Source: Trichomonas vaginalis G3
Taxonomy: Eukaryota > Parabasalia > Trichomonadida > Trichomonadidae
Direction of reading: 5' to 3'
NCBI RefSeq assembly: GCF_026262505.1
Contig: NC_067206.1
Coordinates: forward strand, 35,045,896 to 35,109,895
Length of the DNA stretch: 64,000 bases
Positions 59,998 to 64,000 of this stretch are shown here, in pieces (the stretch's first letter is position 1; each line of letters opens with the position of its first letter). The notes below the pieces were generated by a model that searched no databases, was not told the DNA's origin, and saw nothing but the letters and a program-made list of their open reading frames with translations. Position numbers and translations under genes: made by a program.

Positions 59998-62311
59998 TTA
60001 TAAAGCTTCATTTACAGGTATTTCATCGTCAGTAAATGAATCCTCATTATCGTTTGGTTCAACCTGTTTATATAATCCTTTCATTTCTTCTTTCAAAACA
60101 TAACACCATGTTTGTTTACCATCTATTCTTCTCTGTTTCCTTTCACATTTATCTTTAATGCTCATTTGAAAGTTTTTGTCTTTCATGTCTGATGGTTTGC
60201 AGAATAGAGCATTTTTACACGTCATACCTGCACACAATTCATCATAATGTGTATTTATCCATACATCTAAAGGATTTGTTGATAATTCAATTAAATCTTG
60301 TTTGGCTTCAGTCATCGGTATGATTCGTACATTAAATGATGAAAGGTCATATTGCATAAAATATGTTAGTAAATTATCATAAAATTCCTTTGTGCATGAA
60401 TCCATTAAATTCTTGAAGTAATCAAATTGACCCTTAAATTTACCATTAACTCTTAAAACTACGTATCTTCTGTCTCCAACTTCAATTTTGACAGGGTAAA
60501 CGTTGTTAGTTACGAAAATGAAGTTTGCAACGTTCTGAGCAGTTCTTCTGGGTTGATTCTTTTCATTAATTCTAATCTCATTATCCGTAATAATTGATTT
60601 CAAAGCGTTGAAGTTTGCGAGTCTATCTTCACCTACATTCTTGAGTTCATTAAGTACAAGAAACATTTTATTCTCAACAACTGAATTGAAATTACCCGTT
60701 AGCTCACTTATTTCAGTAATGTTTTTACATGAATAACCGGCGAGAAGTTCAGAAATAATGTCTGTAAATCTGTTTTTACCTGTTCCCTGAAGTCCTTTCA
60801 AAATAATTGCTGTTTCATTCTTGATTCCAGGATGTTGAATCATTGATGCAATCCAGCCGAGAAGGTATTTATACACTTCATCGTTATTATCACAAATGGC
60901 TTCTTTAATGAAATTCATAAACATCTCAATTTTTGAGTAATCTGGTTTTTTCGAGAACGTTGTATTTATAACCCTGAAACGTTGAGAAAACATCTGGAGA
61001 ATCAGATTTAAAGCAAACACCCTTAACGGTTAATGAAGACAATTGATTTAGTAGTACGTCCCATGCTGTTATGGTTTTACCTTCTTCTTTAAATAATTTA
61101 ATCATTTTGAGTGACTCTTTCATGTTTGATTGAAGAACGAATGATATTTGATTCATTTTGTCGTGGATATTATAGTCCTTTTGAATGAAGTATTTGTTTC
61201 CACAATCTACAAAACGGATTACACGTGATAAATCCTCAATTACTTCAGAACTGTTTTTATACTGATGATTTTCAGCCTTGCGTCTAATATCTGTTATCAA
61301 AAACGAGTCATCAAGTTTTATATCAAATGTTATTTTTGGCTTACGTAATAAAGGTAAAACGTATTCATCATAATATTCCTTTTGATATAGTTTTAGAATC
61401 TTCACTAAAACAAATGGAGAAGTCATTAAATGTGCATATCTACTACGTGCTTTTTCAAAATTACTTTTTGCATTTTCAGTTAAATTGCAGAAGTTATAAA
61501 CGTTATCGTATGCTTCATTAATGAAATGATTAGGTAACGAATTAATTGCTTGAAACAGTGTGAATAATGTTATTTCTTTTTCTAAATTCATGTTTCCACC
61601 GTCATTATGTACTTCAAAATCACAGATGCCATCAACTATGCTCTGGGCAAGTTTATCGTCAATGTTTACATCTTTGTTTTCATTCATGATAGTCTTTATT
61701 TCTTCATTCTTCTGTTCAACTCTTACCTTAATATTCAAATCATTTAATATATCATTCACTGTTCTAGTTAATGTTGAATCATAACTTCCACGAATGAATG
61801 AGTATGCATTGATTGGTTCTGTTGCATTCTTGCGAACTCTTGAATCAGCCATAACTACTAAAGAACGCTTTGAATCATCCATAGAAGTCATTATATCAAT
61901 ATCATAATCATTGCAGGAATAGCATTTAATCATTCTGTTCGAAACTGCATAGAAGAAATTAGTGTTGCAATAAATGTGAAGACCTCCTGAAGCGGTTTTA
62001 ACGATAACATCTTTATCCGAAAGTTTTGATAAAATATCTTTTCTAACTGTTTCTTTAAGTTCATCATTGTACGATTTATTGATATCAACATCTATAATCG
62101 TTAAATTTGAAATTTTATTTACTAATAAAGCCATACCAGTTTTCCTTCCTCTTCCTCCATCATGTTTGAGGTAGTTATGTAAATCAATCTTGTTTTCACC
62201 AATTCTTTCGTTGAGGGTTTTAGTTTCTGCCACAACTAATTCCTTAGCTAATGAATCAATAACTTTTTCATCAGAAACGATATAGTTGCTGTTGTTGTTT
62301 GTTGCTGTCAT
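59998..62311 (-). pseudogene. AEP primase-SF3 helicase, copy 4 (one frameshift)
   Basis: Reads intact from 62311 through the primase domain to about 60945. There an extra A in a run ends the frame (stop 60926), and the helicase continues from the overlapping frame to 59998. All catalytic motifs of both domains are present. Mirror image of copy 2, sharing its extra A but not its T loss. Confidence 0.85.
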
Positions 62312-62384
62312 TTATATAGGAATAAAAAAATAAAAATAATTTTAAAACTAACTTTATTTTTGGACTGCATCAAATTTCCAGTGA

Positions 62385-62531
62385 TGTTGTCAAAATGTCA
62401 TGTTGTCATCATTTTTAAAAGAAGTTAATTAACCTGGTGACATGGTGACGTGGTGACACTGAAAACATTTACGAAAATTCAAGAGGTGAGAAAACAGGTG
62501 AGAAAACGGGTGACATCTCACCTCTTCACCT
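62385..62531. repeat. iteron repeat and GGTGA box (inverted), before the integrase copy
   Basis: Iteron repeat 62385-62459 and box 62483-62531, mirror image of 46776-46922. The gap 62312-62631 has nothing else. Confidence 0.85.
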
Positions 62532-62631
62532 ATAATATATTTTTGGTGTAAATTTATGACAAAAATAAATGGTACCATTAATAATACATGACTGTTCTTA
62601 TTCATGTCTGATTTACATCCAACGAAAAAGT

Positions 62632-63717
62632 TTAGAAGAATTTTCTTATTCTTTCTGGCATGTTTTTATCTTTCCAGTACTCCCGCTCTAATGGTCCCAG
62701 ATGAGTTGGTTTAGATTCTCTCAAGTTCTTAGATGGTATAACATCTTCAACGCCTCCTTCATATCTTACTTTATAAGTGTCATCGTTTATGTTGTAGTCA
62801 AGTATTTCAATAACCACTCCTCGCTTTGCTTCGTCAATGGTTTCAGCAAGTTTGCCATTACTACTTTCGACTAATTTATGACGAGGGTAAAATGCTATGG
62901 AGTCGTCAGCAGCTTTTATAAGATATCCATTACCTTGCGTAGAGTCTACGATATAATAATTTCGACTTAACCTTAAACGTTTCTTTGTCAACGGTTTGTC
63001 GTCAAGAACTACACGAACTTTTGTACCAGGAATGAGGGTAAATTGTGTTGAATTTCTGATATTTTGTGTTTGACTTCGTTTCTTTTGTATATACTTTTCT
63101 TCTTGTTGTTGTGTCATTGAATTTGGTGTATGTCCTGTTGTAGAATGTGTTGAGGAATTGTAAACTTCGATGAAATGTTTCATTGTTTCTTCGGTAAAGT
63201 CTCGCTCTTGATTTAAATCTCTGAGCGTTCTTATGAAGCGATTAATGATACCTAAAATATTATGGTTATGGTCTTCAGTAGTGTAGTGAGTTATGTTATG
63301 CTTAATGAGAAATTCTGTGATTTCGTTGCTGAGGTATGCACTGTCTTGGTCTGATGTTAAAGTACTTGGGTTATGTTCTGCTACAAACTTTTGTAAAACT
63401 CTTAACACTTCATGAGTTCCTTTATTTCTCATTATATACGCAAAAGCTTTGCGAGTGTTAACATTAATGAAGATGAGGAATGGTTTATGTCCTCCTTTTC
63501 TGCTTTGAATGAGAGTGTCAAATTGGTATGCGTCAGGAGTGTTGGAGTAAATTGGTAAAAAGTAGTCGTAAGGGTTTATTTTTGTTTGATGTACAACATT
63601 TTTGTCAAAGAACCTTTTCACTTCAGCTCTGTTAGTAAATCCCCGACTCTTTGCAGCTTCATTGAATTTCTTAAAAGACCTCCATGGATGTTGTTCGAAT
63701 ACTTCTTTCAAGCTCAT
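62632..63717 (-). CDS. Maverick integrase (rve), inverted copy
   Basis: 361 codons, intact and apparently identical in protein to 45590-46675, including the Asn at the third catalytic position (GIINRFIRTLRD). If the palindrome is real, the element carries two integrase genes pointing inward. If not, this is the same gene assembled twice. Confidence 0.85.
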   Translation of the reverse strand: MSLKEVFEQHPWRSFKKFNEAAKSRGFTNRAEVKRFFDKNVVHQTKINPYDYFLPIYSNTPDAYQFDTLIQSRKGGHKPFLIFINVNTRKAFAYIMRNKGTHEVLRVLQKFVAEHNPSTLTSDQDSAYLSNEITEFLIKHNITHYTTEDHNHNILGIINRFIRTLRDLNQERDFTEETMKHFIEVYNSSTHSTTGHTPNSMTQQQEEKYIQKKRSQTQNIRNSTQFTLIPGTKVRVVLDDKPLTKKRLRLSRNYYIVDSTQGNGYLIKAADDSIAFYPRHKLVESSNGKLAETIDEAKRGVVIEILDYNINDDTYKVRYEGGVEDVIPSKNLRESKPTHLGPLEREYWKDKNMPERIRKFF

Positions 63718-63736
63718 TTATGTAAAGTTAAAGATT

Positions 63737-64000
63737 TTAACCAACTCGTATCCAAGCGTGCATTGTTATATAAGGAGGCATATAATCTTTTCCATTACCT
63801 GCTGGGTCTGTAATACCAGCTACAACATGTGTATGATTTCCTGCAGTTCCACAGAAAATACCTGTGCTAACATCTACTGGGTCAGTTGAAATATCATATC
63901 TATGCATTCCCTGTCTATCCGAACCCGCTGCAAGATTTGTATAACCTCTTTTTGTTATTGAATGTGAATGGTTTCCTTCCACAGATGTTCTTCCACTGAA
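63737..64000 (-). CDS. tail-collar fibre C-terminus, inverted copy (partial)
   Basis: The last 87 codons of the fibre at 43699-45570, cut by the window end. Contains NHSHSITKRG, NHTHVVAG and DYMPPYITMHAWIRVG. Twenty bases separate it from the integrase start, as in the other copy. Confidence 0.85.
   Translation of the reverse strand, partial: FSGRTSVEGNHSHSITKRGYTNLAAGSDRQGMHRYDISTDPVDVSTGIFCGTAGNHTHVVAGITDPAGNGKDYMPPYITMHAWIRVG

Larger units (their letters stand above)
57672..64000. repeat. right arm of about 6.3-kb inverted duplication
   Basis: Reverse complement of 45307-51625 with very few differences, mostly homopolymer indels. It is cut by the window end. The unique centre plus one extra direct copy (51621-57671) separates the arms. 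Confidence 0.85.

Overview
This window reads as a patch of AT-rich eukaryotic genome built almost wholly from large virus-like Maverick/Polinton DNA transposons. The best guess for the host is Trichomonas vaginalis or a close relative. The reasons are dense, intron-poor, very short-spaced genes with T-rich starts (TTTTTATT...ATG), a protein-primed family B DNA polymerase, retrovirus-type (rve) integrases, an A32/FtsK-like packaging ATPase, a candidate two-part capsid protein, SF3 primase-helicases, KilA-N proteins and phage-type tail-fibre proteins. That genome is known to be packed with such elements. The host assignment is inference, because no host housekeeping gene is visible.

Region 1 (1-9,440) is a decayed element. 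Its first 5.4 kb is an imperfect inverted duplication: 1-2,372 mirrors 2,997-5,399, around a capsid-like remnant and a 25-N assembly gap. It continues with an SF3 helicase, two small genes, a frameshifted packaging ATPase and a module (8,300-9,380) bounded by inverted GGTGA boxes. Region 2 (9,460-21,650) has two parts. A block of unrecognised genes of visibly higher GC (9,460-13,460, one with an HNH-like tail) comes first. A more typical set follows: PolB with an altered motif C, integrase, tail-collar fibre, amphipathic peptides and a Dam-like adenine methyltransferase. Region 3 (21,650-25,090) has no convincing gene. It holds tandem repeats of 122, 132 and 120 bp, and a 901-bp unit bounded by 20-bp inverted repeats that contains a T-shaped double hairpin.

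Region 4 (25,100-42,780) is the most complete element. It carries an EF-hand-like protein, PolB with an internal HNH-like domain, integrase, primase-helicase in an inverted-repeat cassette, a fibre with a predicted beta-propeller, capsid candidates, packaging ATPase, major capsid candidate and two convergent membrane-active peptides. Region 5 (43,100-64,000) is a modular, duplicated element. A fibre-integrase module, a primase-helicase module and a KilA-N/124-aa/tRNA-like module are separated by GGTGA boxes. The last two are tandemly duplicated (about 4.8 kb), and about 6.3 kb is repeated in inverted orientation around a unique 312-aa gene.

The genes would work together as a self-synthesising element: integrase for insertion, PolB and primase-helicase for replication, ATPase for packaging, capsid, fibre and lytic-peptide candidates for a particle. 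Many genes carry single-base frameshifts, often in homopolymers. Some are probably true decay and some probably sequence errors, so most 'pseudogene' labels are provisional.
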